Below, piece after piece: positions 37,790 to 50,700 of a stretch of 64,000 nucleotides of DNA. Made by a program: the position numbers and the translations under genes. Position 1 is the stretch's first letter, and each line of letters starts with the position of its first letter. The notes below the pieces were generated by a model that worked only from the letters and a program-made list of their open reading frames with translations, was not told the DNA's origin and ran no database searches. The DNA is taken from assembly GCA_029783825.1 (NCBI GenBank), contig JAREIK010003123.1, positions 252,501 through 316,500 on the forward strand, written 5' to 3'. The stretch comes from Sapria himalayana. Lineage: Eukaryota > Streptophyta > Magnoliopsida > Malpighiales > Rafflesiaceae.

Positions 37790-39434
37790 TGTGAAATCCC
37801 TAAAAAAATGAAAAAATAAATAACATGATTTGTTTCTAGAAAAAGGGTAAAATAGTAATTCTATAATTAGAAAATTAACTAAAAATTTTAGAACCCAGAT
37901 GATAAAACAAATTTTATTATTGAATTCATCTTGGAAAATATAGCTAGGGTGACAAATTTTGTCAAATTCTGAGGAAGTCAAAATTTTGTTCTTTTTGTAA
38001 TTTATTTAAATAATTATTAGAATAAATAAATAATTATTGGAAAATGGAAAAGTCTGCGCCATGATGTCAGCACGTGGCTCCGCATGCGTGCTCCAGATTT
38101 ATGACAAAAAAAATTATCATAATAAGAATTTTTAATAAAATTAAAGAAAACAAACTTAAATCCGGAAAACGGGATGATGCCTAACGGGGAAAAAAAATAA
38201 ACTCAGGGGAGAGAGAGAGTCACTGTGAAGAGGAAAAAATATATAAACTTGGATTTCTTTTGATCGTAATGAATTATTATAGGGTCAGAATAGAATAGTC
38301 CAAGAATTAAAGTTGTTTTATGCTCCGAGATCTTTAGTTAGACATCAAATTTATAAAGTTTCTATGAAATTTTTTGAAAGGTAGTGATTTTCTCCTATCA
38401 GAATTTATTTTTATATTAAAGGCCATAAATGATCATGTTTTATATTTCAATTCGAATTATCAGAAATATCATTAGAAATGGTTAATTGGTGAAAAGTTTT
38501 TGTGTTTCGTTTAGTAAAATTTAGTGCATGTGAATTAGGTTTGGATTGTTATAATTGTGTCTAAAATATTGTTTAATTGTAAATGACATAATTGTATTTC
38601 ATGTGCATGAGAACATTCTATACACATGGGTGGGTGCATGATATATATATATATATATAAAGGTATATTGATTGTATTTGGTGAACTCGAATTGGGACAA
38701 CGTCTAGACAGAGTTGTGCAGTATTTTTTATGGAGCATGGCTATTATAAATTTGCGAACTTGAATTGGGACAACGCCTAGGCTGAGTTACGTGGTAATTT
38801 TTTGGAAAATATCCAAGGAAAATAAATATTTTGTCGCAGAAATGTCCAATATGTTTTTCGGAGGAGGTCCATATTTCTCGGAGTAAATCCAAGAAAATCA
38901 TATTTTATTCAGAAAAATATCCAATATGTTTTTCGGAGGAGGTCCATATTTTTCGGAATAATTCCAAAAAAATAAATATTTCTATAGATCGATATACATA
39001 TAATATGTCCCACATGACTTCGGCATGTGTGAGGGAGTCGATGGGACTCTGGAATATGGGCATATAAATATTTCATTCATAATTGCATTCATATAAATAT
39101 TTTACTTGAATGGGCATTGATATATATGCATGACGTTTTACGTGCACTTAGGTAGGGAGTAACTTTGTGGGAGTTTACCTCTACTAAGCTTTGCTCACTT
39201 TGTTGTGGGACCCCTTTTCAGGTACAGATCCAGAACAAATGACATATCCACATATGGGATCGCACATGTGAATGGAAGCTGGTTGTGGCTTAAATAATAT
39301 GTAGTATGTTTTTTTATTCCAATGAGCAAATAAAATGGAAAAAAATGTATTGTACATTTGAGAAAATTTTATTATACTGTACATTTTATTGTGTGATGAA
39401 ATGAATGTGACCCCCTAGAGGATGGGGTGTCACA
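37790..39434 (+). mobile_element. solo LTR of a Tekay/Del-type Gypsy element
   Basis: Starts TGTGAAATCCC and ends GGTGTCACA, flanked by a perfect 5-bp duplication TTACA (37,785-37,789 and 39,435-39,439). It aligns inverted with the LTRs at 46,148-47,786 and 53,048-54,183. Length is 1,645 bp with no internal coding region. It contains two internal tandem duplications: a block with 'tgaattgggacaacg' (near 38,690 and 38,762) and a block with 'tttttcggaggaggtccatat' (near 38,850 and 38,930). Open frames inside are incidental. It was produced by recombination between the two LTRs of a former complete element. Confidence 0.92.
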
Positions 39435-39439
39435 TTACA

Positions 39440-40120
39440 TCACAATCAAATAGTGACATACAGAAGGATACCACTATGTTATCCTAGATCCCAAGAAGTA
39501 AACTAATGAAGTAGAAAAAAAAATAATTCATATTCCAAGAATACCTTTATAGATAATAACTAGTTTACCAACCATTGGAAGTTATTCATGTGTATCACCA
39601 TTTGACTCTTATTCTTATATTTCAAATTCACTAGATGCCTATTAATGAATATTTTATTTTCATAACATAGTATTTTCCAACATTAACTCAAGCTACTTTC
39701 ATAATACATTTACTCTTTTCCAAGATACATTGTGATAAATGTTAATATCAATCCACTATGAAATAATGGAGAAGGCTTTAAATGCAATGCCTTCTAATCT
39801 AGGTTATTCAAATTATTAAGTTTTGGCAAACCAATTAAATGGTTATACAAATCCTCCACAACCAAAAAATCTCAAATTATAGTTTTTAATATAATATAAT
39901 TGGTTTAGTTTAATTTAATTATCAGGATATGATCATTCATCATAATGAAAAATAAAATTCAATCAATTATCTATAAAAACTCAAAAAAAAATGATCATGT
40001 ACCTCAAATATCAATTGGTTGATATACCTACTCTAATCTCACTTTGTTAAGCATCATTTTCTTTATTCCAGTGGAAATTGTTTGTATGACTATTTTCAAA
40101 CTATTTTTATATTTTAAACT
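39440..40120. other. AT-rich stretch, no gene recognised
   Basis: Right flank of the solo LTR and the presumed outer part of repeat R2 copy 2. I see no conserved domain. Confidence 0.35.
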
Positions 40121-40129
40121 CTTTAATTT

Positions 40130-41130
40130 AATTTTCAAATAGTTACCAAATTTTTGTTTGATTGAATAACCTAAGATTGCTTAATAGAACTGAGAATTTA
40201 TGTGTGAAACAATAATAATAATGCTGTTTAAAAACATTGCACTATAAGGGATACATGCAAATCAATTCCACTAAAGTGTCAAAGAAGTATTCTCGAGTAA
40301 AATTATAGATGCAACCAAAATAAGCACAAAACCACTCTAAACTTATCCAAAGACTCCTTCATACTCACATAGTACACTAGTATACAAATGACTATACAAG
40401 AATATATTAATCACCTAAATTATGAATGTTATAAAATATAAATTCATGGACAAGATTACTTCAAACCATAATATAGAACATGTTTTTGAGTATGATTATG
40501 TCACAAATCTATAAATGATATTATTTAGCTTTGTGTATTCTAAATGTGTGCAAAAATTGAGAACATGTTTTTTATGAATTGTCAGAGTAGAAAAACAACC
40601 AAAATCAAATTGCAATAATAACAAGAGAAAACAACCACACCATAGTTACTTCAACAAACAATTTCTACAAGCAGCAACAATGATAGCAACTGGCACCAAC
40701 GATAACATCTCATAGCAACTTGAAACTATAATGACAACAACATCAATCACTAGACATAAATCTCAATATCAACAAACACGGAATGTTAAGAGGAAACAAC
40801 AAGTGTAAAACACATTAACATAAAGACTAAGATTAGTTGACACCAAACACAAAAAACCCTTTCAAAAAAGGGGTTATATATATATATATATATAGCTCTC
40901 ATAGTTTTCACATTTTTGATGGGGATGTTGATAAGGTTGAGGAGCCAAACCTCTACCCACATTTCTTCTTCATTGTATCTTAGAGATACAAAATCTTACC
41001 CAAAAAAAATCAAATCTTTTATTCTCCTTTGCTTATTCAATAACATGTTTTTTAAAACATGCATAAAGAAAAATATATTTTTCTATTATTTCAATCTTCT
41101 AGTGAATTACATAGCTATGCACAATTAAAA
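40130..41130 (+). repeat. unclassified dispersed repeat R2, copy 2 (uninterrupted)
   Basis: Same order of landmarks as 22,900-23,949, and then 'gatggggatgttgataaggttgaggag' without the Copia insertion that splits copy 1. A TA run lies at about 40,876-40,894. No coding capacity recognised. Confidence 0.5.
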
Positions 41131-41544
41131 AATTAATAATATATAACAAAAAAAAATTCAATAAAATAAAAATATATTGGTAAATTAAAATAAACTAAAA
41201 TGATTTGAACTATTTGAACTAATATGTCAAACTCCATCATATCCAACAAATACAAAAAAGAAAGCCTACCAAATTTTCCCAAAAATTTTGAGCTCGTAAA
41301 CAAAACTTTGTATGAATTATTTCATTGGAGCCTAAATGACTCACCCTGCAATTTAGTTTATGTTCAATACAAAACAAAGCTAAAATTTTAGAATTTGAAT
41401 GAAAATATGTGCCTAAAAATTGAAAGGATATATAATATGCCACCTTTGAAGAACTAATGCATAAGTTTTTTTATCTACTCTCATCTATCATCCTAATAGT
41501 ATGAATAGAATGTTTGACAAAAAATCCTAGGATGTGCATCTGGT

Positions 41545-42800
41545 TGTTGGAACTGAACTATACTAAAAAGTCATTTCTTATTATTTTCCATTTTATTGAT
41601 TTACATGTTTTTGTTGTTTAATAAAAGATTTTACAATGATTTAAATTTATGAAAATGCATGTCTTTTATTCTATACTATAGATGATTTGGTACATAGAGT
41701 TTGGCTTACTCAATAATTTATGTAGAATATAAGTTTATTGTTCATAATATAGATAGAATCGAACAATTTATTAGTAAGATTGTAATGCTAGATTTTAGTA
41801 GGCCTACCTTGACTATGAAGAATTATAAAGTTATAACTTATAGTGCTAGTATATTTGAGTATATTGAATGAGACTACCATGCTATAATTATTTTTTACTG
41901 ACTAATAAAATAAAATACACCATTATTATTATAAATATTGTTACCCTTATTCTTAAAGTAATTAATATTTATGTGTATTTGTTAGTAATTGTTTTCATTT
42001 ATAAAGAGTGAAATCTAAAAATAGATTTATGAAATCAATAAATTAGATCACTTTATCAAATTATGATGAATGTTGATTACATATAGAACCATATTCTAGT
42101 AGAAGGATTGATAGTGTTCCATTGTGGAAATTGATAAGTTTTGATATTATCAAACCCTATAGGTAGATTATAATCTAGCATTTCAAATAAGTTAAATAAA
42201 AAGTCTCAAAAAAATAATTAAAGATTAATTGAAATAAATTATCAGTGATTTAATTCAATCAATAGATATCGGTAATCTTAACATGGGGAGTTTAATAATT
42301 GATAAGTAATAAAAGACATAAATTTTTTAAATATGTGAGAGAGTATTATTATAATTCTATAGTGATATAAATTATAATTAATATAAATTATAGAGTAAAA
42401 TAATTTATATTGTGAGCTCAAGATCTTATTTAAGTTAGGATCCCTTTTGTAACCTTATCTAGAGCCATAATATATACTTTAAAAATTTTTATTTATTTAA
42501 AGTATGTATGTGTATATAATCAAAATAATTAATTAGAATTGATAATTTTGATTTTATTAAATCAAATTAATTGATTTGTATTAACTTAATTTTGAAACAT
42601 CACATTTAATGTGAAGCATTTCATATAATTTTTTATTTAAATCAAAGATTCGAATGATTTTGTACATTGTAGCATTGTCATCTTTCTCACGGTACTCTAG
42701 AATGAATGACACATGGGAGAAGACCTTGACAGCATAGGTGACACCAAGGTATCTTGTTGTTATTACAAACATGGGTGAATTCTACTCGAAATAAGGATGA
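41545..42800 (+). repeat. third copy of the Copia LTR, opposite orientation
   Basis: Starts TGTTGGAACTGAACTATACT and aligns in reverse complement with 34,183-35,336 and 23,950-25,225. Shared blocks include 'tttatttaat.aaagattttacaatga', 'tatagatgatttggta' and 'ttgataaattttgatatt..caaaccctataggta'. No partner LTR or matching internal region in the right order follows, so it is a solo LTR or a truncated element. The right end is approximate and no target duplication was found. Confidence 0.6.
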
Positions 42801-43430
42801 GTCATCATATGGGCATTATTGGTTTGAATTTTTTTAATTCCTAATTCTCCAGCACCAACATACCTAAATTCAAACGCACATCTCCAGCATTAGGCGGCTT
42901 GATCATTTACTAATCAAATTATAATCTTATTTGTAATTGGTGTATTAGTTGTTTAAAAAACTCTCTTATTGAGGATTGTTTTCTATGGGAATTAGTTTAC
43001 ATGTGATAGCTTTATGTTTGATATTGCTCTCTATTAGGATAGGAGTGAGCATGATTGCAGAAATATTTTAGTTTGGAACTGCAAGAAAGAGTGATTAAGG
43101 CAACAAAAGAACACTCAAAACAAAATGGCATTTATCCCTTTGCATAAAAGAAACGAAACTTGAAGATAAAAAAGTTTAAATATGAATAAGGAAAAAAAGG
43201 AAGTAAGATACATAGTTGAGTCAATATATTTAGTCATGGTATGAAGCAAAAAGTCAAGATGGTTGACAAAATACCACTAGACCATTAACAATAGTAGTTG
43301 ACTTATGATACATATAATGATATGAAGAAGCTTCAACAAACTATGCCTTACATTGCATCAATATCCAAATAAGTGGCCTTTCACCACATTTAAGCCTTGA
43401 AGATTAATTAGTGTTGAAGAACCCTAACCT
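42800..43430. other. AT-rich intergenic stretch
   Basis: No gene recognised. The part near 43,200-43,330 weakly resembles 56,345-56,455, possibly a shared retrotransposon remnant. Confidence 0.35.
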
Positions 43431-43439
43431 AGTCCAAAA

Positions 43440-44840
43440 AATGGTCAAACCTGGTAATAAGAAGTGGTTTTGTCAATATATCTACAGAATTATCATTTGT
43501 ATGAATCTTCTTCATAGAAATGTTCCCAACAAATATAATATCCCAAACAAAATGGTAGTAACATCAATGTGCTTGATATTGCTATGGTAACCACTATTCT
43601 TGGTAAGATGAATTGCACTCTCATTATCACATAACACACTAAGATCATCTTGAGACAAATCTAGCTCATTTAGCAACCTATAAAGCCATATGGCTTCCTT
43701 AACCCTTCCATGACTGTGATGTTCTCAACTTCAATGGTTGATAATGTTGTAACTGACTGACAAAAAGTATTCCAACTAATAGAAGATCCACAAAAAAAGA
43801 AAATATAACCAGAGATAGATTTTCTTTAGTCTATATCTGTAGTATATAACTTATTTGTTATCTATTTTCTTAACCATCTATTTTGTTTCTCTATTTTATT
43901 TACAGGTGCTAGTACTAATATGGTAAGAGATAAACATAGCATTGGGACAATAACGGAGGTCCCACTTCCTGGTCAATGAGTCTGAGAAATTTTTGGAGCT
44001 TGACTTGGTCTGCTCTAAAGATTCGACTCATTTCTATTTTATACAGAACCCTAATTATTATGTGTGTGTGTGTGTGTGTGTGTGTTGTATCCAAAATTGG
44101 AAAACAAGCCCTCTATTATTATTATTCTTCTCTCTCTCTCTCTCTTGATTCTGTACTAAAATGTTCAGAGTTAATAAATGTACAAGCGCTTCATGCCTTT
44201 TTAGTTGATGTAGCTAGTCATATTGAATTGAATGACTAGTGAACCACAATAAAGTTAGTGTTTGTTGTGGTTGTATTATATTTTCTTGTTCCGTGTGATG
44301 TATTATGTTAGTACAATCCATTGATGTTATGTTTAGCATAATCACTATATATGCATAGATAGAAAATGCTAAAAAGATTTCCATCATAATCAGAATCAAC
44401 ATAACCAACTATATAAATTATATTAGACCACTTCCTATCAAAGATCAAGCCAATATTGGCAGTACCTTTCATATAGTGAAGTATCAACCTTATTGCATTT
44501 TAATACTCTTTTCTAGGATTGTGCATGTACCTACTAACTAAGCTTATGGCATATGCCTAATTAGGTCTGGTGTAAATCATGACATATATAGACTTCCAAC
44601 AGCACATGCATAAGAAACATTTGTTATGCATTCCTTGTTCTTTGATTTTGAGCATTTATTAGATGACAATTTAAAATGCATAGAAAAAGAAGTACTCACA
44701 AACTTAAAATCTTTCAAATTGAATTTGTCTAATACCTTTTGAATATAATTTATCTTCCTCAATATTAGCTTTCTAGCTTGATGATTTCTACAAATCTCCA
44801 TCTCGAGAATGTTTTTGGTAGCTACCAAGTTTTTCATCTC
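43440..44840 (-). pseudogene. Copia RT-RNase H fragment, interrupted by R3 copy 2
   Basis: Minus strand from 44,837 down. First comes MKNLVATKNILEMEICR with KINYIQKVLDKFNLKDFK (44,577-44,837). Then a 'VSYACAVGSLYMS..TRPDL' region leads to 'VGYVDSDYDGN' near 44,365-44,405. After the R3 insertion (43,835-44,362) the reading resumes with 'SISGYIFFFCGSSISWNT', then 'EAIWLYRLLNELDLSQDDLS' and 'VLCDNESAIHLTKNSGYHSN' (43,560-43,700). The final 'IHTNDNSVDILTKPL'-like part is near 43,440-43,500. Only the 3' half of the polymerase is present, with stops, so this is a truncated relic. It meets a plus-strand Copia fragment head to head at about 44,845. Confidence 0.75.
43835..44362 (+). mobile_element. 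unclassified mobile repeat R3, copy 2, inside Copia RNase H
   Basis: About 530 bases with no Copia similarity, placed exactly where the Copia translation jumps from 'VDSDYDGN' to 'SISGYIF'; fewer than about ten residues are lost. It contains a (GT)n run at about 44,068-44,090, a (TC)n run at about 44,131-44,148, and an imperfect inverted repeat 'gctagtcat ... atgactagt' at 44,213-44,241. No terminal inverted repeat or target duplication is clear. Confidence 0.55.
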
Positions 44841-44849
44841 GAAATAAGA

Positions 44850-46147
44850 AAAATATTAAGTACTATAACTATGGTAAGAAAGAATACTTCAAGGAAGATT
44901 GTTGGATTAAGAAATAGAGTGAAGATGATGAGTTATCAAATACTCAAGAGAATATTACAAGTATCAATGATGATGGAAATATATTTTTACGGTAAGGTAA
45001 CAATAATGGTTAAAAGTAGTAAGTTGTTTTGTGATGTGCGGTTGCTAGACTTAGGAGCTTCATGACACATGATATCTCAAAAAGATTGGTTTCAAAAAAA
45101 TGAATCAATCTTAAGAGGTTCCGTGCGCATGGGTGATGATCATGCTTTAAAGATAGTCACTATCAGTACTATCAAAATAAAAATATTTTATGATATAATT
45201 CATATCATTCAAGAGGTAAAATATGTAATGTCCTAGAAGAAAATTATATTATCTCTAGGACAAATAGATAGTTTTGGGTATAAATCTATATTGAGAAAGA
45301 GATGATAAAGATTGTGGGAGGCACACGTGTGATCATGAAGGAAGAAAAGATCATGACAAATTTATTTATGCTTAAAGGAAAAATAGTACAAGAAGCTGAT
45401 GCAAGTGTTGAATCAATTAGCAAAAGAGAAGTTGGGAGTCTCCAATCAAGAAGAATTAAGATATGTTTTTAATTTTTAAAGACTTTAAAGAACGGGTGAA
45501 ACTTAAATCTGGGAAAATGATTAAATATTTATGGATAGAAAATAAAAGAAAGTATATAGATGACAAGTGTATTACTCTTTGTGAGCAAAAAGATATCAAA
45601 TGATAGTTAATAGTCACATAAATATACACAACACAATTAAATGGAATAGCAGAATGGTTGAACAAAACTTTTGTAGAATAGTTGAAAGTAATCTTGAGGA
45701 CTACATGTCTACTCAACTCTCTTTTTTGGTGGAAGAAGCTAGTACTATGTGTTATATGATAAATCAGATACTATCAATTGTGATTGATTTGACGATGTTG
45801 ATAGAGATGTGGACTAGTAAGTCAGTAGATTATTCTACTTAATATTTTTTTAGATATCCTACATATGTGATGTGCAACACCCAAGAAAGAACAAAGCTGG
45901 ATCCAAAATCTAAAAAGTATATATTTTTAAGATATGCTGAAGGAGTGAAGAGATATCACCTATGAGATCCTACTACCCATAAGGTAATTATTAGCAGATA
46001 TATAATCTTTATAGAAAATCAACTATAAAGAATTGATGACAATGATATAACATTGAAAAAAGTTTTGGAAACTACCACTATGCAAATTAAAAATAATAAG
46101 ATATTATATGTTCCAATATTAATGGAGGAAGAACTATAGTACAAAGA
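44850..46147 (+). pseudogene. Copia gag-integrase fragment, truncated by Gypsy insertion
   Basis: The plus strand reads YYNYGKKEYFKEDCW, a decayed CCHC knuckle, at about 44,860-44,905. It is followed by 'HMISQKDWF..ESILRGSVRMGDDHALKI' (gag-pre-integrase, about 45,065-45,160). An integrase-like stretch follows at 45,600-45,840, then 'KKYIFLRYAEGVKRYHL-DPTTHKVIIS' (about 45,920-45,990) and a linker rich in E and N. It stops at the first base of the Gypsy LTR. The last 233 bases are repeated with differences at 54,187-54,432. Confidence 0.7.
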
Positions 46148-47786
46148 TGTGAAATCTCGATCTCCAAGGGGTCTTATTCATTCTATCAAACAACAAAATG
46201 TACAATAAAATAAAATTTTTCTAAATGTAGCATACACATTTTTTTCTTTTATTTGCTCAGCGAAATAAAAACACATCATATATTATTCAAGCCACTAACT
46301 ACTTACTTTACAAGTTCGATCTCGCATGTGGGTCTGTCATTTGTCCTGGACCTGTACTTGAAAAGGGTCCCACAATGGAGTGAACAAAGCTCATTAGAGG
46401 TAAACTCCTACAGGGCAACTTTCTACCTAAGTGCACGTAAACCATCATGCATATATATCAACACCAATTCAAGTACATTATTTATATGAATACAATTATG
46501 ATTGAGATATTTATATGTCCATATCCTGAGTGTCATTGACTCCCTCACACATGTCAAAGCTAAGTGTGACATATTATATATAAATGTTGATATATATAAT
46601 ATCTATATAAATATATATATTTTTGGAAATATTCCAAAAAATATGGACCTCCTCTAAAAAATAATATTGGACATTCTACGAACAAAATATACTTTTATTG
46701 GACATATTCCGAGAAATATGGACCTCCTCCGAAAAATCATATTGGATATTTTTCGATAAACTATATTTTTCCTTGGATATTTTCCAAAAATCATGCGCAA
46801 CTTAGCTTGGATGTTGTCCTAATTCGAGTTTGTATATTAATAATAGCCATGCTCTTGAAAAAAAATATCACACAACTCGGTCTAGACGTTGTCCCAATTC
46901 GAGTTCATAAAGTACAATCCATTATACATTTATATGTATATACATATTATGTGCCCACCTATTTATATGAAATATTTCCATACGTATGAAATATAAATTT
47001 GTCATTTATGATTAAACTATGTTTCAGATATAGTTATAACTATCCAAAAATTTTACTAAATGAAACACAAAAATTTTTCACCAATTAATCATTCCCAATG
47101 AAATTTTTAAATAGTTTGAATTAAAATATAAATCATGATCATTTATTGCCTTTAAATAGAAAGAAATTCCAATAGGAGAAAACCACTACCTCTAAGAATA
47201 TTTCATGAAAACTTTATAAATTTGATATCAAATTGATGCTCTCATCGCATATAACACCTTTTATTCTTAGATCATTTTATTCCAACTCCAGGATAATCAA
47301 TTATGCTTAAAAGAAAATTAACAAACCTTTTAATTTTTTAATCTATACTCTGTGTCTCTCTCTTCTTGAAGTATTTTTTTTTTCATATCATCTCATTTTC
47401 CCGATTCTAATCAGTTTTTTTTTCAATTATTTTATTAAAGTAATATATAAAAAAATTATTTTTTTATAAATTTTTTTTATGTTTGGACCGTGTATGGCAC
47501 AACCATGCTGATGTCATGGTGAGGTCATTTTTTTTATTTTATTTTCTAATTATTCTTTTATTAATTAAATAAAATTAAAAAAATGAATAAATTCGGACTT
47601 CTTGAGAATTTGATGAAATTTATCACTGTTGAATATTTTCCAAGATAAATTCAATGACGAAATCTATTTTATCATCGGGGTTTTAAAATTTTCAATTCGT
47701 TATTATAATTTCAAAATTACCATTTTACCTAATTTTTCAAAAAATATATATTATTTATTTATTCATATTTTTTCCTATATTTAACA
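46148..47786 (-). repeat. 3' LTR of the Tekay/Del Gypsy element
   Basis: The plus strand begins TGTGAAATCTC and ends TTTAACA; the minus strand therefore begins TGTTAAATATAGG. It matches the solo LTR (inverted) over its whole length of 1,639 bp and shares that LTR's internal tandem duplications. Confidence 0.85.
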
Positions 47787-47799
47787 TTCTCTCCTCCTT

Positions 47800-50700
47800 A
47801 AAGAATTTCGTCCCAAAATTCTCACAGATACACCTTTACAATTATAAGCATACCCTGAAATAAAATAAATATTAAATTACTAAAACACATACCTTCATTT
47901 TTAAATAAAAAAAGATAAGCAATACACATCATATCTTCATGTTCCCATGTTGCTTCTTCTATCCATTGATTCTACCTTATTACTTTTTCTAGCCTCACAG
48001 TCTTGCATCGCAATACTTGGTCTAGACTATCAATGATATTCATTGATGTTTCTTTAATAGTTTTATTTATATCAATAACGATTTCGCCTCAATCCATTAC
48101 ATGAGTTAGATCATGAATATATTTCTTAAGCATAGAGATGTGAAATATCTCATGTACACCAGATAATTGTGGTGGTGATATCAATTGATAAGCAATCAAA
48201 CTCACCTTTTTGAGTATTTAGAAAGATCCAATGTATCTCGACGATAGCTTTTCATGCTTGCCAAATCTGATTACTCCCCTTTTTGGCATTACTTTAAAGA
48301 AAACATGATTTCCCACCTCAAATTCTAAAGGTCACAATTGTCTATCAGCATTACTTTTTTATCAACTTTGAGCTCTAAGAAGGCTTTATCATATCATATC
48401 TACTTTTTTTGAGGTATCTTTAATTACATCTGGACCCATGAAAGAATTGTCTCTCACCTCAGCCTAATAAACTAGAGATCGACATGGTCTTCCATATAAT
48501 GCTTCATATAGTGTCATTAAGATACTTGCCTGATAACTATTATTATAGGCAAACTTGACCAAAGAAAGATATTATTCCCAGCTACCCTTGAAATCTTGAT
48601 AACATGCTTGTAGCATATCTTACAAAACTTATATGGTCCTTTCCGACTGACCATCTATTTGGGAATAAAAAATAGTGCTCATTACCAACTGTGTTCCTAT
48701 TGCTTTCTAGAAACTCTTTCAAAAATAAGCAGTAAAGATGGGATCTCTACATGTAATCAGACAATTTTTCATATGTATAACCTACATAATTCCTCTCGTG
48801 TGAAGGTTATCCACATTGCCAAAAAATGTGCTGACTTTGTAAGCCGGTTTCCAATTACTCACACAACATCATGTTTTCATGATGTCCGTGGCAAGTGAGT
48901 TACAAAATCCATCATGATATGCTTCCATTTTCACTCTACTATCTCCAAAGGCTGGAGTAATCATGATGGCTTCTGATGCTCAGCTTTTATCTGTTGACAT
49001 GTGAGGCATCATCGAATAAAATCCTCAATGTGTTTCTTCATATCATTCCAGTAATATTGGTGATGAAGATCATTATACATCTTTGTGCCAGTCAGATGCA
49101 CCATAAAATGAGAACAAAGGAATTCTTTAAGAATATTTTATCTCAGTTCTACTATCTGGGAAACCATAATCCATCCCCCAAACTAAAGACTACTATCCAT
49201 ATGAATGGTCCAACATTCATCACATGTAGCAGTCTCAACTCATTTTTTTATGGATAATATTTCTATATCATGTTTATGGATCACAATTACCTTATTTAAT
49301 ATGGAAGGTATTACTACTAAACTTTCAATAACACCCTGACTTTGATTAGTATATTGTTATCTGAATTATTTCATAGTTTCAAGCATATCTCATTCCCGCG
49401 AAGCTATACTAGCTAAAGCACCTAATGACTTCCGACTAAGTGCATCAACCACCATATTTATCTTACCTGGATCGTAATACAAAATAAAATCATAATCTTC
49501 TAGATACTCTATCTATCAGTACTATCTCATGTTAAGGTCTCATTGTGTAAAGATATATTTCAGACTTTTGTGGTTTGAATATACCTCAAATTGCTCCCAT
49601 ATAAATAGTGGCATCATATTTTTAAAGCAAAGACTATAATTGCCAATTCTATATTATGTGTGGGGTTATTCCACTAATAATTTTTTAACTATCCTGAACC
49701 AAAAGCTACATCTCTTTCGGATTGCATCAGAACACATCTCAACTCATATTTGAGGCATCACAATACACTGTATATTTCTGTCCCATATCTGGAACTATCA
49801 GAATAGGAGCTAAAGTAAGTATTCTTTTCAAATCTTGGAATGCCTTCTCACATGAATCAGTCCACTCATACTTAGCTTCCTTCCTGGTCAATCAAGTCAT
49901 TGGAATAGCTAATTGGAAAAAATTCTCAATAAATCTATTGTAATACCTAGTGAAAAAAACAACGTACCTCATAAACTAACTTTGGTCTCTCCCAACTCAT
50001 GACTGCCCTAACTTTTTTAGGGTCCATTGATATACTAGTAGCTAAAACTACATGTCCCAAAAATTTACTTCTGTCAACCAAAATTCATATTTATCAAACT
50101 TTGCATACAACTTATGTTATTTTAAAGTTTAGAGAATAATATTTAAATGATCTTCATGCTCTCCTTCGGACTGAGAATAGATCAAAATGTCATCCACAAA
50201 AATTACAACAAAGTAATCTTAATATAGCTGAAATATTCTATGCATAAGATCCATAAATGTTGTTGGCGCATTCTTTAATTTGAAAGGTATTACTGTATAC
50301 TCAAAATGCTTATGCCTTTTTCTAAATACTGTCTTAGAGATGTCAGCCTCTCCAACTCATAATTTGTGATATCTGGTATGAAGATCTATTTTGAAAAAGA
50401 CTCATACCCATTATAACTAGTCAAACAAGTCATCAAAATATGGTAATAGATATCAATTCTTTATCATAACCTTATTCAACTCTCGATAGTCAATACACAG
50501 TTGAAGAGTTTTATCATTTTTCTTTACAAATAGAATCGAAGCACCCCAAGGTGAATTATTGGGCCGAATGAAACTTTTTTCCAACAAATCTTGTATATGG
50601 ACCTTGAGTTCCTATAATTCGATCGATACCATTTCTATGTAGAGTCATAGAAATAAGCAATGTACCAGGATATAACCTAATACTAAATTCCACATTCTTA

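Noticed and set aside
38831..39067. 78-codon frame with repeated 'CPICFSEEVHI'-like segments
   Set aside because: It lies wholly in the solo Gypsy LTR and reflects the LTR's internal tandem duplication.
43835..44362. R3 repeat as a Helitron
   Set aside because: A hairpin-like inverted repeat and CTAG occur near one end, but there is no TC start, and the sequence continues conserved past the CTAG.
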